From: Lysinibacillus sp. FSL K6-0232
GTDB taxonomy: Bacteria; Bacillota; Bacilli; Bacillales_A; Planococcaceae
Direction of reading: 5' to 3'
Assembly (NCBI RefSeq): GCF_038008325.1
Contig: NZ_JBBOYW010000001.1
Span: forward strand, 1,602,001-1,666,000
DNA: 64,000 nucleotides
Shown here: positions 8,625-17,428 of the stretch, piece after piece
Numbering within the stretch: the first letter of the stretch is position 1
Layout of the letters: each line of letters opens with the position of its first letter
The notes under the pieces: model-generated
Told to the model about the DNA's origin: nothing
The model's input: the letters and a program-made list of their open reading frames with translations, nothing else
Databases searched by the model: none
Made by a program: the position numbers and the translations under genes

Positions 8625-9719
8625 TTAATTTGCTTGAATTTTCAGCCATTTATTGCGATGAATAACCTCACTTGGGTATTTCGGCAGGGCATCTGTTCGC
8701 TTGCCCATTGCTGAAGCTAGCTCTAGTGAGGAATATAACACTTCACCACGCCCTAATAGTCCATTTTCGCTATATACCTCTACTACATCGCCACTAACAA
8801 AATCACCCTCTACACGATAGACACCTGCAGGCAATAAGCTTTTGCCATTAACTAATAATGCTTGTTCAGCACCACTATCTATAAAGATTTTACCAGATAC
8901 TTCCGTAAGCGCAATCCATTGTTTATGGTTCGTTAAGACAGCTAGCTCATCATGCTCAATATATGTGCCATCTCCCTGACCTGCTAAAATTGTTACAAGT
9001 TTATCAGCACCTTGTCCAGTGCCAATAAAGACTTTCACACCTGCCTGTAAAGCTGCTCGTGCTGCTAATAGCTTGGAAGTCATCCCACCTGTTCCAACCT
9101 TTGAGCCTGCTCCATCTGTAAAGGTAAGCATATCCTCCGTAATGGCTGTAAGTCGGTCAATACGCCGAGCCTGTGGGTTTTTGGCAGGATTGGCATTATA
9201 CAGGCCATTAACATCCGTTAAAATAATAAGCTGATCTGCATGAACAAGACCGCTAACAAGCGCCGAAAGCATATCATTATCACCAAATGTTAATTCGCTA
9301 ATAGATACTGTGTCGTTTTCATTAATAATCGGTAGCATGGAACGCTCTAATAATTCTTCAAACGTAGCATAGGCATTTTTATAGCATTCCTTTTTTGAAA
9401 AATCCGTGCGTGTTAGTAAAATTTGAGCAGGGATAATATCGTAAATGCTAAATAAGGCATTGTATGTTTGTAGCAGCAAGCTTTGCCCAACAGCCGCCGC
9501 CGCTTGCCTGCCCTTGACTGTGACAGGACGGGCAGGGTAGCCAAGCTGTTTAAAGCCCGCCGCGACAGCACCTGATGATACAAGCAATACTTCATGTCCT
9601 TGCTGCTTTAATGTGGCAATTGCCTGCACATGATCCATTAAACGGACTTTATCGATTTCACCTTTTGAATTGGTTAAAGAGCTACTACCAATTTTCACGA
9701 CAATTCTTTTTTTCTCCAT
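8625..9719 (-). CDS. proB: Glutamate 5-kinase
   Basis: 364 residues with an amino-acid kinase domain (VVKIGSSSLTN at the N-terminus, INENDTVS, FGDNDMLSALVS, GTGGMTSKLLAA) followed by a C-terminal PUA domain (about 275-355). It phosphorylates glutamate at the gamma carboxyl, the committed and feedback-controlled step of proline synthesis. The PUA domain indicates the long, biosynthetic form. Together with proA it forms a two-gene operon whose transcription is controlled by the T-box leader upstream. Confidence 0.95.
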   Translation of the reverse strand: MEKKRIVVKIGSSSLTNSKGEIDKVRLMDHVQAIATLKQQGHEVLLVSSGAVAAGFKQLGYPARPVTVKGRQAAAAVGQSLLLQTYNALFSIYDIIPAQILLTRTDFSKKECYKNAYATFEELLERSMLPIINENDTVSISELTFGDNDMLSALVSGLVHADQLIILTDVNGLYNANPAKNPQARRIDRLTAITEDMLTFTDGAGSKVGTGGMTSKLLAARAALQAGVKVFIGTGQGADKLVTILAGQGDGTYIEHDELAVLTNHKQWIALTEVSGKIFIDSGAEQALLVNGKSLLPAGVYRVEGDFVSGDVVEVYSENGLLGRGEVLYSSLELASAMGKRTDALPKYPSEVIHRNKWLKIQAN

Positions 9720-9774
9720 GACACTACCTCCAGTTGCCGTTTATTTCACATTTTTCATAGAATAAAGATAAAAA

Positions 9775-10000
9775 AGCCTTTTCATCCTAAAATTTAGGAC
9801 GAAAAGACCTGCTTTCCGTGGTACCACCTACATTGAATATCATTAGACATTCCACTTTACTCATAACGCTGGAGACTGCGCCTAGTTTGGCTAGGACGAT
9901 ACACGAAGTAGGTTCATAAGTCTTTCTTGTACAATGCCTTGCAGCCGATGAACATTGCTCTCTAGTCAAGCCGTTTCTTACTACTAGTCTTCGTTCGTTT
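9775..10000 (-). promoter_or_regulatory. Proline-specific T-box leader of proBA
   Basis: Read on the minus strand. The T-box sequence AGGTGGTACCACG lies at 9829-9817 and is followed by a terminator (9810-9775: GGTCTTTTCGTCC...GGATGAAAAGGC then T-run). Stem I starts with ACGAAG (near 9995-9988), followed by the AGTAG motif, and is closed by CTTCGT (near 9908-9903). The specifier loop contains GAA-CCT-AC, putting the proline codon CCU at 9912-9910, followed by A as is usual. Uncharged tRNA-Pro would stabilise the antiterminator and switch on proBA. This regulation of proBA by T-box is well known in Bacilli. Confidence 0.9.
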
Positions 10001-10015
10001 TGTATTATTGACTCA

Positions 10016-10044
10016 AGAATGCACTACTTCGCTTCGTCTGTCAA
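10016..10044 (-). promoter_or_regulatory. Candidate promoter for the T-box/proBA transcript
   Basis: On the minus strand a perfect TTGACA (10044-10039) is followed after 17 bases by a weak CATTCT (10021-10016), just upstream of stem I of the T-box. Confidence 0.4.
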
Positions 10045-10198
10045 GATACATTCCTAAAATTACTTGAAAATTTTGATAAAGCAAACCTTCAATTTGTGAG
10101 GGCATCCTCGCTAATGAGTAGCTTTACCGATCATTTTTTTATAGGCTATATCTGACGCTACGCTAAGATTGTTAAGACGGGATAAAAAATGAAGGGTT

Positions 10199-10585
10199 TT
10201 AGGATCGAAGCCACCAAATGGCGATGAGAAGTGGTAGCATGGCTAATATCATCACAAAGAAGCTCCAAAGAACTTGTTTAGCGGAAGACATATTTTTCGG
10301 TTTAATGCTCATTTGTTCATAAAGCTGATTAATGGCACGCTGTTCTTTTGTATAAAGCATTGCCTGAAATTCCTCATAATCTTGAATATAACTATCTGGA
10401 GGGCGCGGACTAAAGCGTAAATCACGAATGGAATCCGTAATTTCCCGACCCTCCATCCAATAGGTAATAACAGGGGCTAAACCTGCATTTTGTGTTGCTT
10501 TTACCTCAATATTATGTGATTTCATCTTATAATAAACCTGACCATGCTCATCCTCGTATCGTGTCACAATATCGCTAACTGCCAA
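10199..10585 (-). CDS. Hypothetical tail-anchored membrane protein
   Basis: 128 residues. The first 100 are polar, with a mixed alpha/beta look (VTRYEDEHGQVYYKMKSHNIEV...). A single hydrophobic helix spans about 106-125 (VLWSFFVMILAMLPLLIAIWW) and the protein ends RS, so it is likely anchored by its C-terminus with the N-domain in the cytoplasm. I do not recognise the family. A GGGGTGG-type Shine-Dalgarno lies before the ATG. It is transcribed divergently from the LysE exporter and lies upstream of the T-box leader on the same strand. Confidence 0.7.
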   Translation of the reverse strand: MAVSDIVTRYEDEHGQVYYKMKSHNIEVKATQNAGLAPVITYWMEGREITDSIRDLRFSPRPPDSYIQDYEEFQAMLYTKEQRAINQLYEQMSIKPKNMSSAKQVLWSFFVMILAMLPLLIAIWWLRS

Positions 10586-10805
10586 TCACAACCACCCCTT
10601 GTTCACAGAAATTTGATGTTATATGGGTTTCTTCTATATAAGTATAAGGGATTAGGCGAGAAAAGTATTGCGGAAACGAGAAAAATTTGTGACACGAAAA
10701 TGTATGAAAAGTTTTCGATAAATTCATAAAGTTACAGCAAATGAGAACTATGTCATGTAGTATAATGTAAATAGTTTGTAAAAGAAGTTGAAGGAAGGGA
10801 ACATA

Positions 10806-11429
10806 TTGGAACTCTCTACAATATTCGCATTTTTAGGAGCTGCGATTATTTTAACGCTAATGCCAGGGCCAGATAATTTATTTGTCCTTGCTCAAAGCAT
10901 TACACAGGATAAAATAGCTGGTATTGCCACATCACTTGGGCTTTGTACGGGATTGCTTGTTCATATTAGCGCAGCAGTGCTTGGTATTTCTGCCATGATG
11001 TATCAATCCACGGTTATTTTTTCGATTGTAAAGTTCGCAGGAGCAGCGTACTTATTGTACTTAGCTTGGCAATCGTTTCGCGCGAAGGAAGATGCCCTGT
11101 CATTGCAACAACAAAGCATACAAGCCTATAAGAAGCTCTATAAAAAAGGCATTTTCATGAATATATTAAATCCAAAGGTATCGTTATTTTTCTTAGCGCT
11201 CTTGCCACAGTTTGTCGATCCGTCACAGGGGCATGTGGCTTGGCAGATGCTATTATTGGGTATTGTATTTTTAGTGCAGGCACTTATATTATTTTCATTG
11301 TTTAGTATATTTGCGGGTAAAGTACGACAAGTTATTATTGGTAAGCCAACAATAGCAAAACGCTTAAATATTGTGCAAGGTATGTTATTTACATTTATCG
11401 GTATACAAATTGCATTAAGTAAACAGTAG
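10806..11429 (+). CDS. LysE/RhtB-family amino-acid exporter
   Basis: About 207 residues with six hydrophobic segments and the family signature near the N-terminus (LTLMPGPDNLFVLAQS). LysE/RhtB proteins export amino acids such as lysine, threonine or homoserine lactone. The start is taken as TTG 10806 because AAGGAAGGG ends 6 bases upstream; an earlier TTG (10788) would place that site inside the gene. A TATAAT box at 10761-10766 is a probable -10. A DUF1835 gene follows after 12 bases, possibly in the same transcript. Confidence 0.85.
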   Translation: MELSTIFAFLGAAIILTLMPGPDNLFVLAQSITQDKIAGIATSLGLCTGLLVHISAAVLGISAMMYQSTVIFSIVKFAGAAYLLYLAWQSFRAKEDALSLQQQSIQAYKKLYKKGIFMNILNPKVSLFFLALLPQFVDPSQGHVAWQMLLLGIVFLVQALILFSLFSIFAGKVRQVIIGKPTIAKRLNIVQGMLFTFIGIQIALSKQ

Positions 11430-11441
11430 GGGGGAATAGAG

Positions 11442-12239
11442 ATGGCTATTTTACATATTACCTTAAGCTTAGCGACTCAGGGCTCCATGAAGCTTGCCAT
11501 ACGTCAACATCATTTACAGCGCAGTGAAGCAGTTTTAAATATTCATGATATTTTCTCGATTGGTCCGCTTGAAAACATGGAAGAACGCAAAAGCTGGTTA
11601 GCTTCCCATATTTTTAGAGAGCAGGAGGACCAGCAGCTATATGATGATCTTTATGCAAACTGGCAGAAAAAAATTGCGAATGTGCCATGTGATGTAGATG
11701 TATGGATTTGGTATAGCCAAAATGCCCATGAACAAATCGGATTGCGCTATGTGATAAGCGAGTTTGTCAATAAATGCAATATGGTCTATGGCGTTGATGC
11801 CACAGAGGGCTTGCAGCGTCTACAAGCAAATACAGATATTCGTTATACAGGTGAGCTATCATCTGAGATGCTGATGAGGCTTCGCGCTGATGCCAAGCGC
11901 TTTTCGATTCCAATGTGTCAGCGTCTTGCCAAGGAATGGGAGGAGCTAAAGAGATATCCAAGCACATTGCGTCTATGGGATCAGGGGATTGTCCATGTGG
12001 AGGAAAATGCGCTGGATGCGATGCTGTTATCCGCCGTACAGGAGTTACATCAACAGCATCAGCAGGAATGGATTGAGCTTATGCATATAATTGGTGCAGC
12101 CTATGATACATTCCATGATTATATTAGTGAGGAATTTTTAATAAATCGTATTATGATGTTAAATAAGCAAGGCTCTTTACAGGTGGAGGGAGATTTAACG
12201 GATATTCATGCTTGCCGTGTAAAATATATGGAGGCATAG
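11442..12239 (+). CDS. DUF1835/DUF3658 domain protein
   Basis: 265 residues. The N-terminal half (ILHITLSLATQGSMKLAI...FSIGPLEN) fits DUF1835 and the C-terminal half (about 150-265, with LRLWDQGIVHVEENALDAML and ILEWIELMHIIGAA-like text) fits the associated DUF3658. Such proteins are common in Bacilli and have no defined function. No membrane segments or signal peptide. A GGGGG Shine-Dalgarno precedes the ATG. A near-perfect bidirectional terminator follows. Confidence 0.75.
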   Translation: MAILHITLSLATQGSMKLAIRQHHLQRSEAVLNIHDIFSIGPLENMEERKSWLASHIFREQEDQQLYDDLYANWQKKIANVPCDVDVWIWYSQNAHEQIGLRYVISEFVNKCNMVYGVDATEGLQRLQANTDIRYTGELSSEMLMRLRADAKRFSIPMCQRLAKEWEELKRYPSTLRLWDQGIVHVEENALDAMLLSAVQELHQQHQQEWIELMHIIGAAYDTFHDYISEEFLINRIMMLNKQGSLQVEGDLTDIHACRVKYMEA

Positions 12240-12242
12240 TAG

Positions 12243-12279
12243 AACAGGGTTGTGCAAAATTTTGCACAGCCCTGTTTTT
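12243..12279. terminator. Bidirectional terminator between DUF1835 and LysR genes
   Basis: AACAGGG-T-TGTGCAAAA and TTTTGCACA-G-CCCTGTT form an almost perfect 17-bp stem with one T-G pair, ending in a T-run on the plus strand and AT-rich sequence on the other. Confidence 0.9.
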
Positions 12280-13171
12280 ATAAGGAGGCATTTTTTTGTT
12301 CGTAAAAATCAAAGACAAACTGTTGGAATTGGCGTGCAGATGGTGATAAATAGCGGTTATCCACCCAAGCCATACCAATAATACGTTCACATATCATATC
12401 ATCCACATGAATTTTCACAATTTTTTTCGGATTGAAGTCCTCATCATCTGGCAATAGTGAAACACCAAGACCTGCACCGACAAAACCAGCGATGGTTGAA
12501 ACCTCATCACCCTCATAAGTAATATTCGGCTTAATGCCTGCTGCTTGCAGCAAACGATCAGCAGTACGACGCAATGCATAGCCCTTTTTCATTAAAATAA
12601 AATTTTCATGCTCCAATTCCTTCATTTTAATGCTTTTACGATGTGCCATTGGATGGTCAATGGGCACGATAATAAAAAGCTCATCACGCCATAGCTCCTG
12701 CCAGCAAACAGGTGGCTCCGTATCAATTGCCGCAATTAAACAAAGGTCTAGCTCACCAGCGAGCAATTGCTTTACCTGTGAATGTGAATAGTTTTGTGTA
12801 AAGTGAAAGTGGATACGGGGGTGCTTTTGACGAAAGGCACGAATCAAGTCTGGTACAATACTCGTCCCAAGTGTATGTAAAAAACCGAGTGACACATCCC
12901 CAAACTCTGGATTATTGAGCTCCTGTAATTCTAAAACAGCCTTTTCATATTCTTTACGCATTCGCTGTACGCGATATAAAAATAGCTCACCATAGCGATT
13001 GAGCATAATGGAACGTCCCTGTCGGTCGAAAAGCGGCACACCTAATTCTTCCTCTAGCTTAGAAATTGAACGACTGAGGGCAGGCTGTGAAATCGCTAAT
13101 GCTTCCGCAGCTCGTGTCATATGCTCTAGTTTTGCAACAGTGACAAAATATTCTAATTGCTGCCACTCCAT
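12278..13171 (-). CDS. LysR-family transcriptional regulator
   Basis: 297 residues from ATG 13171, chosen because AGAGGTG lies just upstream; an in-frame ATG seven codons earlier lacks a site. The N-terminal winged helix (LEYFVTVAKLEHMTRAAEALAISQPALSRSISKLEEELG) is classic LysR, followed by a periplasmic-binding-like effector domain (about 90-295). It resembles the YybE/GltC branch. It is not divergent to an obvious target: the next gene on the opposite strand, 280 bases away, is an esterase. The effector is unknown. Confidence 0.9.
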   Translation of the reverse strand: MEWQQLEYFVTVAKLEHMTRAAEALAISQPALSRSISKLEEELGVPLFDRQGRSIMLNRYGELFLYRVQRMRKEYEKAVLELQELNNPEFGDVSLGFLHTLGTSIVPDLIRAFRQKHPRIHFHFTQNYSHSQVKQLLAGELDLCLIAAIDTEPPVCWQELWRDELFIIVPIDHPMAHRKSIKMKELEHENFILMKKGYALRRTADRLLQAAGIKPNITYEGDEVSTIAGFVGAGLGVSLLPDDEDFNPKKIVKIHVDDMICERIIGMAWVDNRYLSPSARQFQQFVFDFYEQKNASL

Positions 13172-13356
13172 TTTTTCACCTCTTTTCCCCATAGCAATCA
13201 GGTTAACTGCATTATAGCGAGAAACCGCTAGGAAGTATAGGGCGTAAAAATTTTTTCAGAGAATGCAGCATTTTACAAACAGCTTGGAAAGTTTAGGCAT
13301 GGAAAGCATGATAGTAGCGCTGTTAACCTCACATCATTCATGCATAAGGTGGATTG

Positions 13357-13385
13357 ATTTGATAAAAACTATAAATTATACATTA
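13357..13385 (+). promoter_or_regulatory. Candidate promoter for the esterase gene
   Basis: TTGATA (about 13357-13362) and ATTATG (about 13380-13385) are 17 bases apart in the AT-rich gap before the esterase. The gap from 13172 to 13454 shows nothing else clear. Confidence 0.4.
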
Positions 13386-13454
13386 TGAATAAAGGATGGT
13401 AAGATAGACACATAAAATACACAATTAACATTTCCGCGAAGGGGATATCATAAT

Positions 13455-14207
13455 ATGAAGTTGACAAAACCAGAACCTTTAACAATTGAAGGCGGCAAAA
13501 AAGCCGTATTATTACTGCATGGATTTACAGGTAGCACAAAAGATGTAAAAAAGCTAGGGGAATTTTTATCCAAGCGAGGGTATACTGTACATGCACCTAT
13601 TTACAGTGGACATGGTGTAGAACCTGAAGCATTATTAGAAACAAAACCAGAGGACTGGTGGAACGATGCTGTGAAAGGTTACAAATTTTTACAAGAAAAA
13701 GGCTACAAAGAAATCGCTGTTGTAGGGATTTCACTTGGAGGGGTATTCTCATTAAAAGTGGCAGAGAAGTTCCCGGTAAAAGCTTGTGTTGCGATGTGTG
13801 CACCGATTACACGTGATAACTCTAAAGGCTTATTTACACGTTTATATCATTATGCTCGTTTATATAAACATTTTGAAAATAAATCAAAGGATCAAATTAT
13901 TTCAGAGTTGCACGAGCTACGTATTTCACCAAAGGACTCATTAGATGGTGTGACACGTTTAACAGAGGAAACACGTAAAGAATTATCAGAAATTCATGCA
14001 CCAACATTAGTGCTTCAAGGTGCATTAGACGATGATTTATACCAAGAAAGCGCACCTTTTATTTTAAATACTGTGGACACAGATGACAAGGAAATTATTT
14101 GGTATGAAAACTCTGGACATATTATCACATTGGATAAAGAGCGTGATAAAGTGTACGAGGATGTTTATAAATTTTTAGACCATGTGGAATGGTCTGTTGC
14201 AAACTAA
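13455..14207 (+). CDS. Est30-type carboxylesterase
   Basis: 250-residue alpha/beta hydrolase. HGFTGS (about 22-27) forms the oxyanion loop, the nucleophile elbow is GISLGG (Ser near 94), and the acid/base partners are in LDDDLY (Asp near 193) and NSGHII (His near 223). Length and motifs match the thermostable Est30 esterase of Geobacillus and YvaK of B. subtilis, which hydrolyse short-chain carboxyl esters. In many Bacilli this gene is next to rnr/smpB; that is not the case here. GAAGGGG lies 10 bases before the ATG. Confidence 0.9.
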   Translation: MKLTKPEPLTIEGGKKAVLLLHGFTGSTKDVKKLGEFLSKRGYTVHAPIYSGHGVEPEALLETKPEDWWNDAVKGYKFLQEKGYKEIAVVGISLGGVFSLKVAEKFPVKACVAMCAPITRDNSKGLFTRLYHYARLYKHFENKSKDQIISELHELRISPKDSLDGVTRLTEETRKELSEIHAPTLVLQGALDDDLYQESAPFILNTVDTDDKEIIWYENSGHIITLDKERDKVYEDVYKFLDHVEWSVAN

Positions 14208-14227
14208 GAAGGTTTAATCCATTGAAA

Positions 14228-14271
14228 AGCTGGGCGATAGGATGAAATAGTCATTCAATCGTTCAGTTTTT
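14228..14271 (+). terminator. Terminator after esterase gene
   Basis: CTGGGCGAT and ATCGTTCAG pair (two G-T pairs) around an inner short stem, followed by TTTTTCTATTTTT. Confidence 0.7.
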
Positions 14272-14307
14272 CTATTTTTACTTAAAATTAAGATAATAAA
14301 AAAACTA

Positions 14308-14336
14308 TTGTAATTATAATAAATGCCTGCTACTAT
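14308..14336 (+). promoter_or_regulatory. Candidate brnQ promoter
   Basis: TTGTAA (14308-14313) and TACTAT (14331-14336) with a 17-base spacer, 75 bases before brnQ. Confidence 0.5.
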
Positions 14337-14411
14337 AGTGAAATTGTAGAGAAAAATCACTTGCTTACAATAATTTGTGATTATTAAAAACTTCTAAGGA
14401 GTACATCTAAG

Positions 14412-15761
14412 ATGCAACAAAAAATACCTTTTTCAACGTATGCAGTCATTGGAACAATGCTATTCGGACTGTATTTTGGAGCAGGCAATCTTATTTTTCC
14501 GATTCAGCTAGGTCAACTAGCAGGCACTCATTTTTGGTTTGGCTTAATTGGCTTTTTAGTGACAGCGATTGGGCTACCATTCCTTGGTATTTTAGCAATT
14601 GGCTTATCAGGCAGCAATGGCTTACGTGATTTAGCAAGCCGTGTTCATCCTGTATTTGGCATTGTCTTTTCATTAGCCCTTTACTTAACAATAGGCCCAT
14701 TCTTTGCGATTCCACGTACAGCAACAGTGCCTTTTGTAGTGGGCTTTGAACCATATATTCAAGCACAGCATGCAACATGGCTACTCGCTATATTTAGCTT
14801 GTTATTTTTCGTTGTTGTTTATTATTTCTCGTTAAATCCAGCCAAAATTATGGATTATGTTGGGAAATATTTAACACCTGCTTTTTTAATTGTATTATTT
14901 ATATTGATTATTACAAGCATTGTGAAGCCGATGGGGGAGTTTCAGCAACCGATGGGTGATTATATGGATGCTGCCTTTATGACAGGCTTTAAAGAGGGCT
15001 ATAATACGATGGACGCCCTTGCCTCACTTGCCTTTGGGATTGTGGTGATTCATGCTATTAAAAATGCAGGTATTTCAGATCGTAAGGCAATTGCTAAAGC
15101 GACATGGACATCAGGGATATTTGCGATGGCATTAATGATGCTAATTTACGGTTTGATTACGTATATGGGCGCTTCCAGCATTCAGGCAGTAGGCACTTTT
15201 GATAATGGTGGTTTAATTTTTGCCGCAGTAGCTGACCATTATTTCGGCTCATTTGGGGCTATTTTATTGGCGCTTATTATTGTGCTTGCCTGTTTAAAGA
15301 CAAGCATTGGTTTAATTACCTCCTGCAGTGAGTTCTTTCATGAGGTGTTTCCAAAAATTAGCTATAAATGGTTTGTCTTTTTATTATGCTTTGTATCCTT
15401 TACCATTGCGAACTTTGGCTTAAACAATATTATTCAATTTGCGATTCCTGTCTTAATGTTTTTATATCCGTTAGCAATCGTATTAATTTTGCTTGCTTTA
15501 AGCTCCTCGTTCTTTAACAATAAGCAAACAGTGTATGCCATCGCAATGCTGTGTACATTTTTTATTAGCCTTATAGACGGCTATAAAGCATTGGTGGACA
15601 GTGTGCCCGGAGCACAGCTTGGTATGCTAGATGCCGTGGAAAAGCTCTATTCAACAATATTGCCTTTCTATGATATTGGCTTAGGCTGGATTTTACCAGC
15701 GCTAATTGGAGCAGCGATTGGCAGCTTATTCCCAGCGAAAAAAGAAACACGCGCAGAGTAG
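14412..15761 (+). CDS. brnQ: Branched-chain amino acid transporter BrnQ
   Basis: 449 residues with about twelve transmembrane segments. The N-terminus (FGLYFGAGNLIFPIQLGQLAG) is the typical LIVCS/BrnQ signature. It is a sodium- or proton-coupled carrier for leucine, isoleucine and valine in the plasma membrane. The gene stands alone with its own promoter candidate and AAGGAG before the ATG; its terminator starts inside the last codons. Regulation by branched-chain amino acid levels (CodY) is usual for relatives but I found no convincing CodY box. Confidence 0.92.
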   Translation: MQQKIPFSTYAVIGTMLFGLYFGAGNLIFPIQLGQLAGTHFWFGLIGFLVTAIGLPFLGILAIGLSGSNGLRDLASRVHPVFGIVFSLALYLTIGPFFAIPRTATVPFVVGFEPYIQAQHATWLLAIFSLLFFVVVYYFSLNPAKIMDYVGKYLTPAFLIVLFILIITSIVKPMGEFQQPMGDYMDAAFMTGFKEGYNTMDALASLAFGIVVIHAIKNAGISDRKAIAKATWTSGIFAMALMMLIYGLITYMGASSIQAVGTFDNGGLIFAAVADHYFGSFGAILLALIIVLACLKTSIGLITSCSEFFHEVFPKISYKWFVFLLCFVSFTIANFGLNNIIQFAIPVLMFLYPLAIVLILLALSSSFFNNKQTVYAIAMLCTFFISLIDGYKALVDSVPGAQLGMLDAVEKLYSTILPFYDIGLGWILPALIGAAIGSLFPAKKETRAE

Positions 15762-15785
15762 TCATATACTGCGCGTGTATTTTAT
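15749..15785 (+). terminator. Terminator overlapping the brnQ stop
   Basis: ACACGCGCAGAGTA and TATACTGCGCGTGT form a strong stem that includes the brnQ stop codon, followed by ATTTTAT. The next 60 bases repeat the GCGCG/TATTTTATA theme loosely (TATTTTATAATAAAGCGCG, TATTTTATAGTAAGCCGCG). Confidence 0.8.
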
Positions 15786-15852
15786 AATAAAGCGCGAGTA
15801 AATGCTTCAGTATCGCAGGTATTTTATAGTAAGCCGCGTGTATTGTTATACC

Positions 15853-16611
15853 TTAATACGCTGTCCAGCCACCGTCTATGGCGATCACTTGTCCGTTGAC
15901 AAAGCTTGCTTCATCAGAGCCAAGGAAAATCGCTAATTGCGCAATTTCTTCTGGCTGCCCAGCACGAGGATTAAGGGATAGACCAAGTGCCTGACGTGCA
16001 GCTCCTGCCTCACTAATATTTGTCATCGTAGAGGCGATATTTGTCATAACTGCCCCCGGTGCAATTCCGTTGCAGCGAATATTTTTATCCGCATACATAA
16101 AGGCTGTATTTTTTGTTAGCCCTACAACCGCATGCTTAGAGGCTGTGTAAGCAGCACCTGCACGTGCACCATACAAGCCACCAGCAGAAATATTATTCAC
16201 AAAAACACCATGCCCCTGCGTGAGGAAAATGTCTGTAGCCATCCGCATGGCGCGCATAACCGCCGTTGTATTCACCGCAAACACTTTATCCCAGCGCTCA
16301 TCAGAAATTTCACCAACTGGCTCCATACCATCCATAATGCCTGCATTATTGACTAATATATCTAATTGACCATAGTTCGTTTTTGTTTCATCAAATAAAC
16401 GTTGTAAGTCTTCTGTTGATGCGACATTTGTTTGAATCGCAAATGCTGCTCCTCCAGCCGCTTCAATACCTTCTACAACTGCTTGAGCACCCTCTAAATT
16501 TAAGTCCGATACAACAACCTTAGCACCTTCTTTAGCATACCCTTCCGCAATGGCTTTGCCCATTCCTGAAGCCGCACCTGTCACAATAGCTACTTTTCCT
16601 GCTAATCTCAT
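15853..16611 (-). CDS. SDR-family NAD(P)-dependent oxidoreductase
   Basis: 252 residues of classical short-chain dehydrogenase type. The cofactor site is TGAASGMG (about 12-19) and NNAG follows at about 88-91. The catalytic Ser lies in NNISAGG (near 141) and the Tyr/Lys pair in AAYTASKHA (near 154 and 158). An Asp after beta-2 (VVSDLN) suggests NAD rather than NADP. The substrate is unknown. It is divergent from a TetR regulator, with a perfect palindrome between them, so control by that regulator is likely. Confidence 0.9.
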   Translation of the reverse strand: MRLAGKVAIVTGAASGMGKAIAEGYAKEGAKVVVSDLNLEGAQAVVEGIEAAGGAAFAIQTNVASTEDLQRLFDETKTNYGQLDILVNNAGIMDGMEPVGEISDERWDKVFAVNTTAVMRAMRMATDIFLTQGHGVFVNNISAGGLYGARAGAAYTASKHAVVGLTKNTAFMYADKNIRCNGIAPGAVMTNIASTMTNISEAGAARQALGLSLNPRAGQPEEIAQLAIFLGSDEASFVNGQVIAIDGGWTAY

Positions 16612-16635
16612 CTCAAAGACCTCCTAGTTAGATAT

Positions 16636-16649
16636 TGAACATCTGTTCA
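16636..16649. promoter_or_regulatory. Palindromic operator between SDR and TetR genes
   Basis: TGAACA-TC-TGTTCA is a perfect inverted repeat 25 bases upstream of the SDR start and in the shared divergent promoter region. A binding site of the adjacent TetR regulator is the simplest reading. Confidence 0.6.
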
Positions 16650-16756
16650 TTAAAATCATATAATAAAGCTGAAAGCGATTTCAATATGCAGAATTTCTCG
16701 ATATGTTGAGTAATCAACGCTTTTTGGAAAAACTGTTGAATAGGGAGCTGAAAAAA

Positions 16757-17332
16757 ATGCGTACAACGGATTTACGTGTGATTAAAACAAAGCAAGCCTT
16801 GCATGCTGCTTTATTGACCTTACTTAGCCAAAAGCCATTGGAGCAAATCTCTATTGCTGAAATATGCAGGGAGGCGAAGGTAAATCGAGGAACCTTCTAT
16901 TTACATTACGAGCAAAAAGAGGGGCTTTTTGAAGAGTATTTTCAGGAAATTATGGAGGATTTATATCAATGCTATGAAGAACCTTATCGTGCTGTTGCGA
17001 CGCTGGATACCAATCAATTAGACCCCACTACCATTCGTATTTTCCATCATATTGAGCGCTTTAAAATGTTTTATCGTATCGTATTTTCTAAAAATGTGCC
17101 ATTAACTTACTATTACATGCTATTTGATGGTATTTATGCGCTGTTAAAGCGCGATATAACAGCACAGCACCATCTGGTAGAGGATATTGCCGTTGATTAT
17201 TACAGTGCTTATCAGGCAAATGCCATTATTGGGCTTATTATTCAATGGTATCGTAGTGATTTCAGCGATAGCATAAGCTTTCTTAATCAACAATTAGCAG
17301 CTATTTTAAAAAATATGGGGACTGATGGATAG
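16757..17332 (+). CDS. TetR/AcrR-family regulator (divergent to SDR)
   Basis: 191 residues from ATG 16757, chosen because GGGAG lies 10 bases upstream; an in-frame ATG at 16703 has no ribosome site. The N-terminal HTH (KTKQALHAALLTLLSQKPLEQISIAEICREAKVNRGTFYLHYEQKEGLF) is textbook TetR; the C-terminal domain is of the TetR_C_8-like type common in Bacilli. It probably represses the divergent SDR gene and itself through the TGAACA-TC-TGTTCA palindrome. The ligand is unknown. Confidence 0.88.
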   Translation: MRTTDLRVIKTKQALHAALLTLLSQKPLEQISIAEICREAKVNRGTFYLHYEQKEGLFEEYFQEIMEDLYQCYEEPYRAVATLDTNQLDPTTIRIFHHIERFKMFYRIVFSKNVPLTYYYMLFDGIYALLKRDITAQHHLVEDIAVDYYSAYQANAIIGLIIQWYRSDFSDSISFLNQQLAAILKNMGTDG

Positions 17333-17389
17333 AATGAGAAAAGAGGTGGAAAGCTCGCCCAAAAGTAATAGCTAAAGTAGCAATTAAAT

Positions 17390-17420
17390 GCGATGGACCA
17401 TGTGTGCATGGATCCATCGC
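17390..17420. terminator. Bidirectional terminator
   Basis: GCGATGGA-C-CATG and CATG-GA-TCCATCGC form a long stem around TGTG between the convergent TetR and permease genes. Confidence 0.8.
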
Positions 17421-17428
17421 TTATTAGT

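Noticed and set aside
9787-9969. Open frame within the proBA leader on the minus strand
   Set aside because: It is the T-box leader RNA read as codons; the conserved elements explain the sequence.
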